DNA of 60,070 nucleotides from Photorhabdus caribbeanensis (GCF_018448885.1 NZ_RCWB01000034.1:1-60070); one strand, 5' to 3'. Positions 7,221 to 19,341 are shown, counted from the stretch's first letter. The notes: generated by a model from the sequence alone, not told the origin. Made by a program: numbers and translations.

Positions 7221-8024
7221 ATGGATAATCAAAACTTAAATTTTAACTCCAACGCTATGACTAATGACCATCAGGAAGTATTTATTCCTAATGGTCAGTC
7301 CCTCAGTAGCACAGAAGGTGTTAAATGGATTGGTCAAGCATGGCAACTTGTCAAGAACAAATGGGGCATGTGGATACTACTCTATATTATCTATTCTATA
7401 TGTATGGCTAGTTTCATGCTTATTCCTTTTATTGGAATATTTACCTTGTTTTTGAACCCAGTATTTATCGGCGGTATAATTGCCGTGTGCGAAAAACAGA
7501 GGACTAGCGGAGAATTCGAGCTAGGGCTGTTATTCAACGGATTTCAGAAAAACTTTGCGTCACTGCTCGGCGTTGGTGCTTTAACGCTTGGCATTATACT
7601 CCTCGGTGTTATCGTAATGTTTATTGCCGGTGGTAGTGCCGTAATTCATATTCTATTAGCCTTAGCCTCTCAACATAGTGAAATTTCAGCCGAAATGCTT
7701 CTAAATAGTCTGTCCTCATTACTTCTTGGTCTCTTTATTCTGATGGTTTTCTCAATTGTGAATGCCGCATTGACCTGGTTTGCACCAGCGCTAATTGTTA
7801 TCCATAATTTGAAATTTGGTGCCGCTATATCAATGAGCCTGGCAGCAGTGAAAAAAAATCTATTGCCCGGTTTATTATTCTTTATCACCTCTGCGCTCAT
7901 TTGCATAATCTCGGTAATGACTTTTGGTCTAGGTTTTCTAATCTCTATACCAGTACTTTTAGTTAGTTATTATTCCTCCTACCGCAGCATTTTTATCAGT
8001 AAGGAGAAGTCATCCACATTTTAA
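7221..8024 (+). CDS. BPSS1780-like multi-pass membrane protein, copy 1
   Basis: 267 residues from ATG 7221 (M-D-N-Q-N-L), chosen over TTG 7209 because both paralogues start M-D-N-K-N-L with GGAAAA at the same distance. After a polar N-terminus of about 45 residues there are about six hydrophobic segments. Features: G-F-Q-K-N-F-A-S-L-L, the family-like A-L-T-W-F-A-P-A-L-I-V-x-H-N-L-K, K-K-N-L-L-P-G-L-L-F-F, and a C-terminal Y-Y-S-S-Y-R-S-I-F. This layout resembles the BPSS1780 family of inner-membrane proteins, whose function is unknown. First of three tandem copies. Confidence 0.72.
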   Translation: MDNQNLNFNSNAMTNDHQEVFIPNGQSLSSTEGVKWIGQAWQLVKNKWGMWILLYIIYSICMASFMLIPFIGIFTLFLNPVFIGGIIAVCEKQRTSGEFELGLLFNGFQKNFASLLGVGALTLGIILLGVIVMFIAGGSAVIHILLALASQHSEISAEMLLNSLSSLLLGLFILMVFSIVNAALTWFAPALIVIHNLKFGAAISMSLAAVKKNLLPGLLFFITSALICIISVMTFGLGFLISIPVLLVSYYSSYRSIFISKEKSSTF

Positions 8025-8047
8025 TCGACTAAAAAACACTTAGGTTG

Positions 8048-8082
8048 ACAAGCCTCGCTATTTTAAACGAGGTTTGTTTTTT
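8048..8082 (+). terminator. intrinsic terminator after membrane-protein copy 1
   Basis: ACAAGCCTCG pairs with CGAGGTTTGT (one G-T pair) and is followed by a T run, 24 bp after the stop. The matching place after copy 2 (about 10315-10350) is recognisable but the stem is degraded. Confidence 0.75.
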
Positions 8083-9296
8083 ATGATGGGAACACTCCTG
8101 CCATTTTCCCGATTTAACCCGTTTGATTGCTATTAAAAGCTACATTTTTACCTCAGAGCGTCAACCACTTAAGAATCGTTTAAAGCGAGTAAAAAATTCA
8201 AAGTCATACTGATATTAGAAGAAAGAACATCAGGAAAAACAACAAATCACCACATTAAGTAAACTTGCTTAACCAAAAGATTTTACGTAGCCGTAATACA
8301 TTTTCGCAAAATCAGATAAATCATTAAAAGAAGCCAGAAAATCCTTAGATTAACCACAAAAAATAAAAAAGTTTAACAATATTAAAGAAATGGGCCTTGA
8401 TTTTAATACCATTAATACCAGATTTTAAAAAAGTACAAGCGCTAAAAACAGCCTATTCCCCGTCGTGTTTAATACATTTATCGACGATTTTATCCCCCCG
8501 ATCATTTTACACTTATTTAACCTGCCATAACTATCTAAAAGCACGAACAGAGAGAAATTAAGTCTTTTATGTGGCAGGAAGATTTAACTATAGTGCAATT
8601 TTTTATAAAGGCAATTAATTACACTTAATCGAAATCTATTAACCATTAATAAAGAACTGAAAAGAAATCAACATGAAAAGGAATATTATCCGAATAGATT
8701 GATATTAAGGTATTTTCTCGCTATTATTTTATGCAGCAAGCCATAGAGATAACTTAATAAATAAAGGTAAAACAGAACCAGTAAAGATAAAACAAGTATG
8801 ATTAATGTTGGTTAACCGTAAAGCACGATGTTTTATAATGATTAAACTTAATAAAAAGCAGATGTGAAAAGTAGTTAAAACCTTATGCCAATTAAAACTT
8901 AAGATTAAAACAATGGTTTTTAATAACAGCGTAAAATCTTCCCTTAATAAAGCTTATCAGTGAAAACAAAAACTGATTTATTAATACTTATATAACCTAA
9001 AAAATAAGGGTGTGAATAGGTTGATCAAACAATCTGTTTTTCCAAAGGAAACGACTTAAACAGAGCATTCAACCACAAGAATAAATTTTTCATAACCAAT
9101 TAAATAATTGACGTTCAAAAACCAGCATTGAAATATAAATATTAATTAAGTTATATGAAATAAGACACCATATATTACAAAGATAGCTTAGTTATTTAGA
9201 TAATAATAAAACCATTTTATCAAGTTAAAAAAAATAAATAGCAAAATATTGCTTGCAAACCCACCACACTGTCAGCTAATTACTCCTATTTAGTAC
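8083..9296. other. long AT-rich spacer, duplicated; no intact gene
   Basis: About 1.2 kb without a convincing gene. Much of it aligns by eye to the spacer after copy 2 (10350-11440), for example the ATGATGG-A-A block near 8094 and 10347, the block near 8840-9010 and 10870-11040, and the CAACCACAAGA block near 9070 and 11216. Short frames such as K-K-F-x-x-I-L-I-x-x-E-x-T-S-G-K (near 8190 and 10510) occur in both copies but are broken early in copy 1, so they may be a decayed gene. Confidence 0.5.
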
Positions 9297-9324
9297 TTGT
9301 TAGTTAATAAAATTATTATATTAT
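9297..9324 (+). promoter_or_regulatory. promoter-like pair before membrane-protein copy 2
   Basis: TTGTTA, 16 bp, TATTAT. The same pair with the same spacing lies before copy 3 at 11442-11469 within a well-conserved block. It would give a 5' leader of about 90 nt. Confidence 0.5.
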
Positions 9325-9419
9325 ACTTGTTAGCCTTTTATGACTGACTGTGGCCTTCAAGGTGCAGACAGAAAAAGCAACCAAATAAATTGCAAATTAA
9401 TAATTAAATTGGAAAACAC

Positions 9420-10214
9420 ATGGATAATAAGAACCTAAGCTTTAATTCCAATACTATATCCAGCAATCAGGAAGTATTTATTCCTGGTGGTCAGTTCATA
9501 AGTAGCGGCGAAAGCATAAAATGGATTGGTCAATCATGGGGAATCGTCAGAAATAAATTAAGTATGTGGATACTACTCGGTATTATTTATTGCATCATTA
9601 CAATAGCTATACAATTTATTCCTTTCCTTGGGATACTTTCTGAAATTTTTAGTTCAGTATTTCTTGGTGGTCTTATTACCATGTGTGAAAAACAAAGAAC
9701 AACTGGGCAATGCAAACCAGGATTATTATTCAGCGGATTTCAGAAAAATTTTGCATCACTGCTTGGTGTTGGTGCTTTATCTCTTGGCGTTACGCTCCTT
9801 GGCATTATCGCAATGCTTATTATTAGCAATAGTACAATGGATCACATATTGTTATATAGCCAAGATGGTGAGATCCCTATCGATATATTCGAAAATGATC
9901 TCTCTTCATTATACCTTGGTGCTTTCGTTCTGATTATTTTTAACATTTTTGCTACTGCTTTAACCTGGTTTGCACCAGCATTAATCGTTATTCATAATTT
10001 GAAATTTGGAGTTGCCGTGTCAATGAGCCTGGAAGCTGTAAAAAGAAACCTATTGCCCGGTTTATTATTTTTCATCACCTTAACAGTCATTTTCATAATC
10101 TCGGTAATGACTTTGGGTTTAGGTTTTCTAATCTCTATTCCGGTATTTATAGTTAGTTATTATTCCTCCTACCGCAGCATTTTTATCAATACAAATAAAT
10201 CATCTACACTTTAA
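9420..10214 (+). CDS. BPSS1780-like multi-pass membrane protein, copy 2
   Basis: 264 residues, colinear with copies 1 and 3 over the full length. It keeps W-I-G-Q-S-W-G, the C-E-K-Q-R-T-T-G turn, G-F-Q-K-N-F-A-S-L-L-G-V-G-A-L, W-F-A-P-A-L-I-V-I-H-N-L-K-F-G and the C-terminal S-Y-Y-S-S-Y-R-S-I-F-I. It differs most in the loop after G-x-x-L-I-T-M (Q-C-K-P in place of E-F-E-L) and in the segment around residues 140-165. Function unknown; likely inner membrane. No sign of decay. Confidence 0.72.
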   Translation: MDNKNLSFNSNTISSNQEVFIPGGQFISSGESIKWIGQSWGIVRNKLSMWILLGIIYCIITIAIQFIPFLGILSEIFSSVFLGGLITMCEKQRTTGQCKPGLLFSGFQKNFASLLGVGALSLGVTLLGIIAMLIISNSTMDHILLYSQDGEIPIDIFENDLSSLYLGAFVLIIFNIFATALTWFAPALIVIHNLKFGVAVSMSLEAVKRNLLPGLLFFITLTVIFIISVMTLGLGFLISIPVFIVSYYSSYRSIFINTNKSSTL

Positions 10215-11045
10215 TTAACTAAAAGATACGCCTACTATTTGCTGAGAATAAAGTGATTATTTTCAGCAAATCATCACGAAGACAAAAAAGAGCTATTTAA
10301 CTTTCAATTCGTTGATAAACCCTGCTATTTCAAACAAATTTTTTTTATGATGGAAAATGCCCTGCAATTTTTCCCGATTAAATCTGATTGATTTACATTT
10401 TTACCCAAGGTATAAAATTAATGATTTTTAGCACTCTTTTCATAAAAAATAGGTAAAAATATTGATCATCAAAGGTAAAAAAGGTGATTAAGGATTTTTT
10501 AAAATGGGTAAAAAATTCGATACTATACTAATATCGGCAGAGAAAACATCAGGAAAAATGGTATTTAAATTGATTAACAAAGTGGCAAAATACCAGGTAA
10601 CTACATTAATAAAACTTGTTTAAGAAAAGTATTTTTCACGGTTATAAGACGTTTTTTTAAAACCATAACTTTAATACATTTATCGGCGATTTTTACATTT
10701 AACTAACTTTCCTGATTATTTAAAATCAAAAATACAGGGGAATTAAAGCTTTTCAACCGGATTTAATTAAATATACGAATCCTGTTACTCATAGCATTAT
10801 CACATGGTATTTATTATGTGAAACCTCGATATCTTAAATACGCAAAATTAAACTTAATACAAAGCAGGCATCAAAAGTGATAAAAACAACTATTAAAACC
10901 TTATATCGATTAAAATCAGAAGCTAACACAATGATTTTTAATAACAGGTTTAAAATCGGCCTATAATAAAGCTATCGGTGAAAAATAAAAAACAAAAACC
11001 GACTTTATTAATGCTTATATCCCATGAAAAAGGATAATAAGGATG
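10215..11045. other. AT-rich spacer after copy 2, homologous to the spacer after copy 1
   Basis: About 0.8 kb up to the ERIC element. A 38-codon frame from ATG 10504 (M-G-K-K-F-D-T-I-L-I) is open here but its counterpart in the first spacer is broken, so I do not call it a gene. Nothing else recognisable. Confidence 0.45.
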
Positions 11046-11170
11046 TATACCCGTCATCTTTCAAGTTGCTTCTTTGTTGGCTGTACTCGCGCACCCCGGT
11101 AACATAGTTATCTATGATCCCGGGGATTCGCTCCCCTGCCGTCGCGATGTACCTTAAAACCCATAGTATA
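11046..11170. repeat. ERIC element (about 125 bp)
   Basis: Imperfect palindrome starting TATACCCGTCAT and ending with AGTATA, with the ERIC core (ACCCCGGTAACATAG, then CCCGGGGATTCGCTCCC). It is the same family as the copies at 40716 and 49282, in the opposite orientation. The matching place in the first spacer (near 9008-9018) has no such element. Confidence 0.85.
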
Positions 11171-11441
11171 TCAATAGGTTAACATTCCCAAAACAACCAA
11201 CTTTAATGATATTTTCAACCACAAGAGTAAATTTTTTTATAAACCAACTAAATAATCCATGATGAAAAATCAGCATTGAAATATAAATATTAATTAAGTT
11301 CCATGATAGAAACCACAATATATTACAGAAATAGCTTAGTTATTTAGGTTAGTATAAAACCACTTTAACAAGTTAAAGCACACGGCAACACATTGCTTGT
11401 AAATCCACCGCACCCATTAGGTAATTACTCCTATTTAGTAC

Positions 11442-11469
11442 TTGTTGATTAATAAATTTAATATATTAT
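11442..11469 (+). promoter_or_regulatory. promoter-like pair before membrane-protein copy 3
   Basis: TTGTTG, 16 bp, TATTAT, at the same position relative to the gene as the pair before copy 2. Downstream conserved leader words are TTTTATGACTGACTG and GCAGACAGAAAAAG. Confidence 0.5.
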
Positions 11470-11566
11470 ACTTGCCAGCTTTTTATGACTGACTGTAACT
11501 TTGAAGATGCAGACAGAAAAAGAGCGATTCAATAAATTACAAGTCAATAATTAAATCGGAAAATAC

Positions 11567-12367
11567 ATGGATAATAAGAACCTAGATTTTAATTCCAACG
11601 CTATATACAACAATCAGGAGGTATTTATCTCTGGAGGTCAATCCCTCAGTAGCGGCGAAGGTATGGGATGGATTAGTCAAGCATGGGGTCTCGTCAAACA
11701 TAAATTGGGTATGTGGATACTACTTAGTATCATTTATTTCATTATCATATCTGGTTTACAGCTTATTCCTTTCCTTGGGATATTTGCAGGGATTTTGGGT
11801 TCAATACTGGCTGGAGGTATTATTGCTCTGTGTGAAAAACAGAGAACTACCGGAGAATTTGAACTAGGGCTGTTATTCAGCGGATTCCAGAAAAACTTTG
11901 CGTCACTACTTGCCGTTGGTGCTTTATCGTTTGGTATTATGATCCTTGGTATCATAGCAATGTTTATTATCGGCGGTAGCGCAGTGATTAACATTTTCTT
12001 AGCTAGTCAATATGGTGAGATTCCTGTTGACATATTCCTAGGCGGTTTGTCTCCATTATTTCTTAGTGTCTTTATTCTGTTCATCTTCAGCATCATTGCT
12101 GCTGCTTTAACTTGGTTTGCACCAGCATTAATCGTTCTTCATAATTTGAAATTCGGGGCTGCCGTATCAATGAGTCTGGAGGCAGTGAAGAAGAATTTAT
12201 TGCCCGGTTTCTTATTCTTTATTATCTTTGGGTTAATGATGGTACTTTCTATAATGACTTTAGGCTTGGGCTTTTTAGTCTCTATACCCATATTTTTCGC
12301 CAGCTATTACTCTTCTTATCGTAGTATTTTTATCGGCAATGAGAAATCATCGACTTTAGTTAATTAA
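11567..12367 (+). CDS. BPSS1780-like multi-pass membrane protein, copy 3
   Basis: 266 residues, the third tandem paralogue, with GGAAAATAC before ATG 11567. It shares with copy 1 the G-E-F-E-L-G-L-L-F turn and with copy 2 the M-D-N-K-N-L start, so the copies have mixed similarities. The hydrophobic pattern and the A-L-T-W-F-A-P-A-L-I-V motif are kept. It is followed by a short tail (D-F-T-type codons replaced by S-T-L-V-N) and by the convergent serS terminator region. Function unknown. Confidence 0.72.
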   Translation: MDNKNLDFNSNAIYNNQEVFISGGQSLSSGEGMGWISQAWGLVKHKLGMWILLSIIYFIIISGLQLIPFLGIFAGILGSILAGGIIALCEKQRTTGEFELGLLFSGFQKNFASLLAVGALSFGIMILGIIAMFIIGGSAVINIFLASQYGEIPVDIFLGGLSPLFLSVFILFIFSIIAAALTWFAPALIVLHNLKFGAAVSMSLEAVKKNLLPGFLFFIIFGLMMVLSIMTLGLGFLVSIPIFFASYYSSYRSIFIGNEKSSTLVN

Positions 12368-12446
12368 AAGATAAAGATACATTTATTATTTACTGAATTC
12401 AGTAATTCTATTTTCAGTAAATTTGTAATTAATAAAATAGACAGCA

Positions 12447-12470
12447 AAAAGCGCCAAATCTGGCGCTTTT
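12447..12470 (-). terminator. serS terminator
   Basis: AAAAGCGCC / GGCGCTTTT hairpin with a 6-base loop, just past the serS stop on the minus strand. Confidence 0.8.
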
Positions 12471-12484
12471 CATTTACACAATAA

Positions 12485-13801
<1,317 letters not shown>

Positions 13802-13880
13802 TTAGATGATATAAATAGGCCCACACAAGTTGATGGGCCATAAGGTATTTTTACCCGTCAACCTTACCGCAACAATAACG

Positions 13881-15224
13881 TTAGCGATAGCGTTTTATCG
13901 GGCTATTTTGATCCTGTTCAGCCAGCCAGGCGAGTTTATCGCCTATTTTACTTTCTAACCCTCGGTTAGTCGGATGATAATAGCGGGTTTCCCACATTTC
14001 AGGCGGAAAATAAATTTCACCCGCCGCGTAAGCATTAGGTTCATCATGAGCATAACGATATTCTTCGCCAAGCCCCATCCCTTTCATCAATTTTGTCGGT
14101 GCATTGCGCAAATGGACGGGAACATCATAATCAGGTTTTTCCTGCGCATCAGCCATCGCTGCTTTAAAAGCGGTATAAACCGCGTTACTTTTCGGCGCAC
14201 AAGCAAGGTAAACAATGGCTTGAGCAATCGCTCTTTCACCTTCTGCCGGCCCAACACGCGTAAAACAATCCCACGCAGCAATGGCCACCTGCATTCCCCG
14301 AGGATCGGCATTACCAACATCTTCGGAAGCAATAGCCAATAAACGGCGGGCAACATATAACGGATCACCACCGGCGGTAATGATCCGCGCATACCAGTAA
14401 AGCGCAGCATCAGGTGCAGAACCGCGTATAGATTTATGCAACGCTGAAATCAAATCGTAATAACGATCACCTTTATTATCAAAACGAGCACTTCGTTCTC
14501 CACTGACTTCTTTCAATAGCGCCGGTGTCAAAACCCTCTGTCCCTGAGCATTGGTTTCTGCCATATCCGCCATCATTTCCAGTAAATTCAATGAACGACG
14601 GGCATCGCCAGCAACCAGCTCCGCAATCATGTGACGGGTATTTTCAGGCAAAACGATATTCTGACCATGATAACCGCGCTCTTTATCATTCATTGCCTGA
14701 TCGAGTACCTGCTCAATCTCTTCTGTTGTCAATGACTTAAGCAGATAAACCCGCGCCCGTGAAAGTAATGCGGAATTCAGTTCAAAAGAGGGGTTTTCTG
14801 TTGTCGCACCGATAAAGGTGATCGTGCCATCTTCAATATGCGGCAGAAAAGCATCCTGTTGGCTTTTGTTAAAACGATGTACTTCATCAACAAACAGGAT
14901 AGTTCTACGCCCTGCATTCCGATTCTGGCGCGCCTTTTCAATAGATTCACGTATCTCTTTGATGCCGGAAGTAACCGCGGATATCCGTTCAACATCAGCC
15001 TGAGCATAATGCCCGATAATTTCAGCTAATGTTGTTTTGCCCGTCCCCGGAGGCCCCCATAAAATCATGGAGTGCAATTGTCCAGCCCGGATAGCCCTTG
15101 GAAGCGGCTTTCCTACGGCTAATAAATGCTGCTGGCCGATATATTGCTCTAATGTCATCGGCCGCATACGCGCGGCCAATGGCTGGAATTCATTTTGTGA
15201 AAAATCGAGTGACAGGTTGTTCAC
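13881..15224 (-). CDS. rarA: replication-associated recombination protein A (AAA+ ATPase)
   Basis: RarA (MgsA) is a clamp-loader-like AAA+ ATPase acting at stalled replication forks and interacting with SSB. The 447 residues are the E. coli length. Walker A is G-P-P-G-T-G-K-T near residue 57, Walker B is L-F-V-D-E-V-H-R-F near 110, and the sensor region G-A-T-T-E-N-P-S-F and the C-terminal P-I-K-R-Y-R are present. The start is GTG at 15222-15224 (V-N-N-L-S-L-D-F), as in E. coli where rarA also begins with GTG. It starts 7 bp after the lolA stop, so lolA-rarA are likely cotranscribed. Confidence 0.97.
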   Translation of the reverse strand: MNNLSLDFSQNEFQPLAARMRPMTLEQYIGQQHLLAVGKPLPRAIRAGQLHSMILWGPPGTGKTTLAEIIGHYAQADVERISAVTSGIKEIRESIEKARQNRNAGRRTILFVDEVHRFNKSQQDAFLPHIEDGTITFIGATTENPSFELNSALLSRARVYLLKSLTTEEIEQVLDQAMNDKERGYHGQNIVLPENTRHMIAELVAGDARRSLNLLEMMADMAETNAQGQRVLTPALLKEVSGERSARFDNKGDRYYDLISALHKSIRGSAPDAALYWYARIITAGGDPLYVARRLLAIASEDVGNADPRGMQVAIAAWDCFTRVGPAEGERAIAQAIVYLACAPKSNAVYTAFKAAMADAQEKPDYDVPVHLRNAPTKLMKGMGLGEEYRYAHDEPNAYAAGEIYFPPEMWETRYYHPTNRGLESKIGDKLAWLAEQDQNSPIKRYR

Positions 15225-15231
15225 TTAAACC

Positions 15232-15843
15232 TCACTGGCGCTGATCATCCAACGTAACGCCTTTCGGTAGCGTAAAACTGAACTTTGCCGCATCCACATG
15301 GGTATTTTGCTGCCCTTTTAATTGATAAGCACTCTTTTGTCCATCCTGTTCTATGGCAGAAAATTTTTGGATAGTGCCGTCAGCCGCGACGGTAATCGAG
15401 AAGCGTTTCAGATTGCCTGCGACATTATTCGGCGTCAGTTCAAAATCATTCCCTTGCTGGCTAATTTTATATTGGGACCAATCTTTAGCATCGTTACGAG
15501 TAATTAACATAAACGGCGTGTTACCTGTGGCATCTTTCAACCAATTAGCTGTTACCTGCTCAACAAACGGATTATAGAACCACAATGTTTTACCATCCGA
15601 TACCAAGACGCTTTCATCAGGTGATGTCATATGCCAGTTAAATAGGTTTGGACGTTTAACCCATAATTGCCCTTCGCCTTCCTGAATTGTTGCCCCATCA
15701 TCACTGGTGACTGTCTGAGTAAAGCTGGCATGAAAACTATTTACTTTACTCAAACGCTCCTGCAAATTCTGACTGGCATTTGCCCATGCCGCATTGATAT
15801 TCATGCCAGCCATTAAACAACCAATCAATATCAGCTTTTTCAT
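15232..15843 (-). CDS. lolA: outer-membrane lipoprotein carrier protein LolA
   Basis: LolA ferries lipoproteins across the periplasm from LolCDE to LolB. The 203-residue precursor has a cleavable signal peptide (M-K-K-L, a hydrophobic stretch, cut near A-W-A). The mature part fits the half-barrel fold: [10 protein letters not shown] near the start, G[12 protein letters not shown], and [11 protein letters not shown] at the end. It lies between ftsK and rarA as in E. coli, about 90 bp after ftsK. Confidence 0.97.
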   Translation of the reverse strand: MKKLILIGCLMAGMNINAAWANASQNLQERLSKVNSFHASFTQTVTSDDGATIQEGEGQLWVKRPNLFNWHMTSPDESVLVSDGKTLWFYNPFVEQVTANWLKDATGNTPFMLITRNDAKDWSQYKISQQGNDFELTPNNVAGNLKRFSITVAADGTIQKFSAIEQDGQKSAYQLKGQQNTHVDAAKFSFTLPKGVTLDDQRQ

Positions 15844-15936
15844 GTAAGAGATACCTTTCTCAGCGTTATTACTTCTTTCTCAACGTTATTACTTAAGTGA
15901 TTTATTATCAGAGTCTTCAACGTTCAATATTCATTA

Positions 15937-18900
15937 TCAGCTCTCATGTGGCGGCGGGGCCAATACTTCACGATTACCATTATGACCTGGAGCACTGACA
16001 ATCTGTTGCGCCTCCATCTGTTCCACAATACGCGCCGCTCGGTTATAACCAATACGGAATTGACGCTGGACGCCAGAAATCGAAACTCGTCGTTTTTCCG
16101 TTACAAATTGAACTGCCTGATCAAACAGGGCGTCTAGCTCTTCATCACTGTCAAAACCTAAGCCACCCTCAGCATCATCACCACCACTGAGAATGCTGTC
16201 AACATACTCTGGACGACCGCGGGCTTTCCAATCATTCACCACTTCATGAACTTCCTGATCCCGAACAAATGCGCCATGAACACGCACCGGAATCGAGGAG
16301 TTTGGCGCCAGATAAAGCATATCCCCCATTCCTAATAGAGATTCAGCGCCGCCCTGATCAAGGATGGTGCGGGAATCAATTTTGCTGGAAACGGTAAAAG
16401 CAATACGTGTCGGAATATTCGCTTTAATCAGACCAGTAATAATATCAACCGATGGACGTTGAGTCGCCAGAACCAGATGGATACCAGCAGCACGCGCTTT
16501 CTGTGCTAATCGGGCAATCAGCTCTTCAACTTTTTTACCGACAGTCATCATTAAATCAGCAAATTCATCGACCATGACAACAATGTATGGCTCCTTTTTC
16601 AGCACCGGATGAGTAATATCCATGCTGTCACCGGGCTTCCAGAATGGGTGAGGGATTGGGCGTCCCATCTCTTCTGCCTGTTTAACCTTTTCGTTATAAC
16701 CCGCCAGATTACGCACCCCTAATGCCGACATCAGTTTATAGCGGCGTTCCATTTCACTAACACACCAACGCAGTGCATTAGCGGCATCTTTCATATCGGT
16801 AACAACTTCGGTTAGCAGATGCGGAATGCCTTCATAAACCGACAACTCCAACATTTTCGGATCAATCATAATAAAGCGGACATCCTCTGGTTTCGCTTTA
16901 TAGAGGATACTGAGGATCATGGCGTTAACGCCAACAGATTTACCCGAACCGGTTGTCCCCGCCACCAGCAAGTGCGGCATTTTACCTAAATCAGCGACCA
17001 CCGGCTGGCCGCCAATATCTTTACCCAACACAATTGTCAGTGGTGACGGATTATCGCGGAATTTTTCACAATCTAATACTTCACGCAAATAGACCGTCTG
17101 GCGTTTTTTATTCGGCAATTCCAAACCAACATAAGGTTTACCTGGAATCACTTCAACAATACGCACAGCGACCGCTGATAAAGAACGAGCTAAGTCTCTC
17201 GATAAGTTGGAAATACGTGCTGCTTTCACCCCCGGAGCCAAATCCAGTTCAAACCGGGTAATCACTGGGCCGGGCGAGAAACCCACGACATCAGCTTTAA
17301 CTCGATAATCGCTCAGACGCGCTTCAATCAAACGGGACGTTTGCTCAAGGGCAAACATATCAACGGGTTCTTCTTCTGCTAAAGGACTGGTTAACAGTTC
17401 GAGCGAAGGCATTGGTGTCGTTGGTTTTGGCAACGGTTGATCGTTACGAACCAAAAACGGATGAAATAAGCTATTTTGCTGCGGTTGCTGCGGTTGCTGC
17501 GGTTGCTGCGGTTGCTGCGGTTGCTGCGGTTGCTGCGGTTGCTGCGGTTGCTGCGGTTGCTGCGGTTGCTGCGGTTGCTGCGCAGCATTGTGTACAGGTG
17601 CTGGCGCAAAAGCAATTTCTGTGGGCCGTTCTGATTGGTTTTCCGGCGCCGATTGAACAGAAGGCATAAACAGCGGCTCTGCCGGCTCCTTTTCAACTAA
17701 ATCTTCAACCGGTGAGAAGTTATTTAAAATCGATAAACTCTCCAGAGCCGAGAGTTCTTTTTTCTCTTGGTGGCTTTGCTCCTGATAACGCTTATGTTGC
17801 GGCTGCTCAACTGTTGGTTTAACAATTGTCGATTTAACAATCTCTGTCGCTGTTTGAGCCTGTTCTTCCACAAAAGGCCGATTTTCCGGCTCAAATAGAT
17901 TCTGTCTTATCGGAGACTGGATTGGAGCCTGTTTTTCTGTATCCGCCGTAATACGGTAACGCTCGCGCTGTTGTTCAAGAAACTGCTGACGCAGCAAAGC
18001 TTCTTGCTGCTTATTAGCCTCAATATCACCATCCGATCCATCTATTTGCTGTTTGGCCTCCTTTTCACGCTGTTGTTCTGCCAGACGTTGTGAGGGAACT
18101 TTAATGCCATATAGCTCACGGCGGGTTGGAATACGGACAGGATTAGGACGAGGCAGTTCTGGCCCGATGCCTTGTTTAACCTGAGAGTTACCCGTTATAA
18201 CCGTTGCGGCGGTTGCTGCCATAACATTTTTTTGCTCGGTATTTTTTGGTTCTGTTTCAGGCATAAAAGTGAAAGTATCACTGCTGTTTTGGCTATTTTC
18301 GACGGATTCAAATGTCGGCGTCCCTTGACGGTTAAATTCAGATATAGGTTCAAAATGGTACTCAGCAGGAATTTCAAATGTATAACAAACAGGTTCGTCG
18401 TTATTATTCTTTTCACTCTCTTCCACTAATGGCTGAGGCTGTACAATATCATCATCAGATGTATTGACCAGAATTTTAGGTTCAACATCAATATCAGCCA
18501 TATTAATGGTAGGAATATCCGTTGGCTGCTCTTGTTTGATTTCTGTTTTCACTGATTCTGGTTCATTCAGTTCAGCTTTTGCTAACTCTGCGGCTGAAGG
18601 TGCGGTAAATAGCACATCATCATGCTCAATATCAGCCGCTGTAAATTCAGGTTCTGTTTTATCATAGGCGAGATCTTCCCGCGCAATAGCCGTTTCATCG
18701 TATGGCGTATATTCTTGTTCATTACGGCTGCGGTTGGTAATAAATCCTATTGCCCCCAGAATCACTGCCCCTGTTTTTTCAGCAATCGTTAACCATGACC
18801 AGCCAGTAAATAGCGTAAGCCCAATTGCCCAAACACACAGCAAGACTAAAGTCGCGCCCAATTCATTAAACCAAGGCAACATTGCGCTGCTAAACAGGCT

Positions 18901-19341
18901 GCCAATAATCCCACCGGAAGCAAAGTAATGGAGATCGTCAACATTCAGTGCCGCCAATCCACATGAAGTTAAGACAATTGCCAATGCGCCAATAATGCGC
19001 AAAGCCAGCGCAAAGAAATCGACATATTCCCTGTCATCATGCTGCCTAAAAGCAGTCCAGCAACCCAATATCATCACCGGGGGAATAGCATAAGCCAGAA
19101 TACCAAATGCAGAAAACAGCGTATCGGCCAGCCATGCGCCAACTCCCCCGCCCAAATTATGCACCGGCTCATGCCATGCCGTCTGAGACCAACTGGGATC
19201 AGAAGGATTAAAACTGACAAGCGCGACCATCAGATAAGCCGCCAGGATGACAATAGCAAGCAACACAGCTTCTAACAGCCTGCGACCACTACTCAGTCTC
19301 TTTAACTTAATATTTTTATCTTCTGTATATTCCTGGCTCAA
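15937..19341 (-). CDS. ftsK: DNA translocase FtsK
   Basis: FtsK couples septation to chromosome dimer resolution: the N-terminus anchors at the septum and the C-terminal motor pumps DNA to dif and activates XerCD. 1134 residues against about 1330 in E. coli, the difference being in the linker. It has about four N-terminal membrane segments (residues 20-190), a long Q- and P-rich linker (about 200-640), the RecA-type motor with Walker A G-T-T-G-S-G-K-S near 797 and Walker [11 protein letters not shown], and the C-terminal winged-helix gamma domain that reads KOPS ([19 protein letters not shown]). The start is TTG at 19339-19341 with GGAGAG before it; S-Q-E-Y-T-E-D-K matches the E. coli N-terminus. 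A 9-bp repeat lies in the linker. Confidence 0.97.
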   Translation of the reverse strand: MSQEYTEDKNIKLKRLSSGRRLLEAVLLAIVILAAYLMVALVSFNPSDPSWSQTAWHEPVHNLGGGVGAWLADTLFSAFGILAYAIPPVMILGCWTAFRQHDDREYVDFFALALRIIGALAIVLTSCGLAALNVDDLHYFASGGIIGSLFSSAMLPWFNELGATLVLLCVWAIGLTLFTGWSWLTIAEKTGAVILGAIGFITNRSRNEQEYTPYDETAIAREDLAYDKTEPEFTAADIEHDDVLFTAPSAAELAKAELNEPESVKTEIKQEQPTDIPTINMADIDVEPKILVNTSDDDIVQPQPLVEESEKNNNDEPVCYTFEIPAEYHFEPISEFNRQGTPTFESVENSQNSSDTFTFMPETEPKNTEQKNVMAATAATVITGNSQVKQGIGPELPRPNPVRIPTRRELYGIKVPSQRLAEQQREKEAKQQIDGSDGDIEANKQQEALLRQQFLEQQRERYRITADTEKQAPIQSPIRQNLFEPENRPFVEEQAQTATEIVKSTIVKPTVEQPQHKRYQEQSHQEKKELSALESLSILNNFSPVEDLVEKEPAEPLFMPSVQSAPENQSERPTEIAFAPAPVHNAAQQPQQPQQPQQPQQPQQPQQPQQPQQPQQPQQPQQNSLFHPFLVRNDQPLPKPTTPMPSLELLTSPLAEEEPVDMFALEQTSRLIEARLSDYRVKADVVGFSPGPVITRFELDLAPGVKAARISNLSRDLARSLSAVAVRIVEVIPGKPYVGLELPNKKRQTVYLREVLDCEKFRDNPSPLTIVLGKDIGGQPVVADLGKMPHLLVAGTTGSGKSVGVNAMILSILYKAKPEDVRFIMIDPKMLELSVYEGIPHLLTEVVTDMKDAANALRWCVSEMERRYKLMSALGVRNLAGYNEKVKQAEEMGRPIPHPFWKPGDSMDITHPVLKKEPYIVVMVDEFADLMMTVGKKVEELIARLAQKARAAGIHLVLATQRPSVDIITGLIKANIPTRIAFTVSSKIDSRTILDQGGAESLLGMGDMLYLAPNSSIPVRVHGAFVRDQEVHEVVNDWKARGRPEYVDSILSGGDDAEGGLGFDSDEELDALFDQAVQFVTEKRRVSISGVQRQFRIGYNRAARIVEQMEAQQIVSAPGHNGNREVLAPPPHES
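17476..17582 (-). repeat. 9-bp tandem repeat in the ftsK linker, coding Q-Q-P units
   Basis: About twelve perfect or near-perfect copies of TTGCTGCGG (plus-strand reading), encoding eleven or twelve Q-Q-P units. The copies are almost identical at the DNA level, so recent slippage is likely. Nine is a multiple of three, so copy-number change keeps the frame. Confidence 0.95.

Larger units (their letters stand above)
7221..12367 (+). repeat. tandem array of three gene-plus-spacer units of about 2.15 kb
   Basis: Start-to-start distances are 2199 and 2147 bp. Both the genes and most of the spacers align by eye, including the upstream promoter block of copies 2 and 3, so the repeated unit is gene plus spacer and the third copy lacks the spacer. 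Boundaries are approximate. Confidence 0.75.

Noticed and set aside
10504-10620. 38-codon frame in the second spacer (M-G-K-K-F-D)
   Set aside because: Counterpart in the first spacer is broken early; no clear ribosome binding site.
17476-17582. Possible CRISPR-like array in the ftsK linker
   Set aside because: Units are contiguous without spacers and lie inside a coding region.
17412-17696. Long open frames of A-V-A or N-R-S repeats opposite or shifted to ftsK
   Set aside because: They come only from the 9-bp repeat read in other frames; the ftsK frame is the conserved one.
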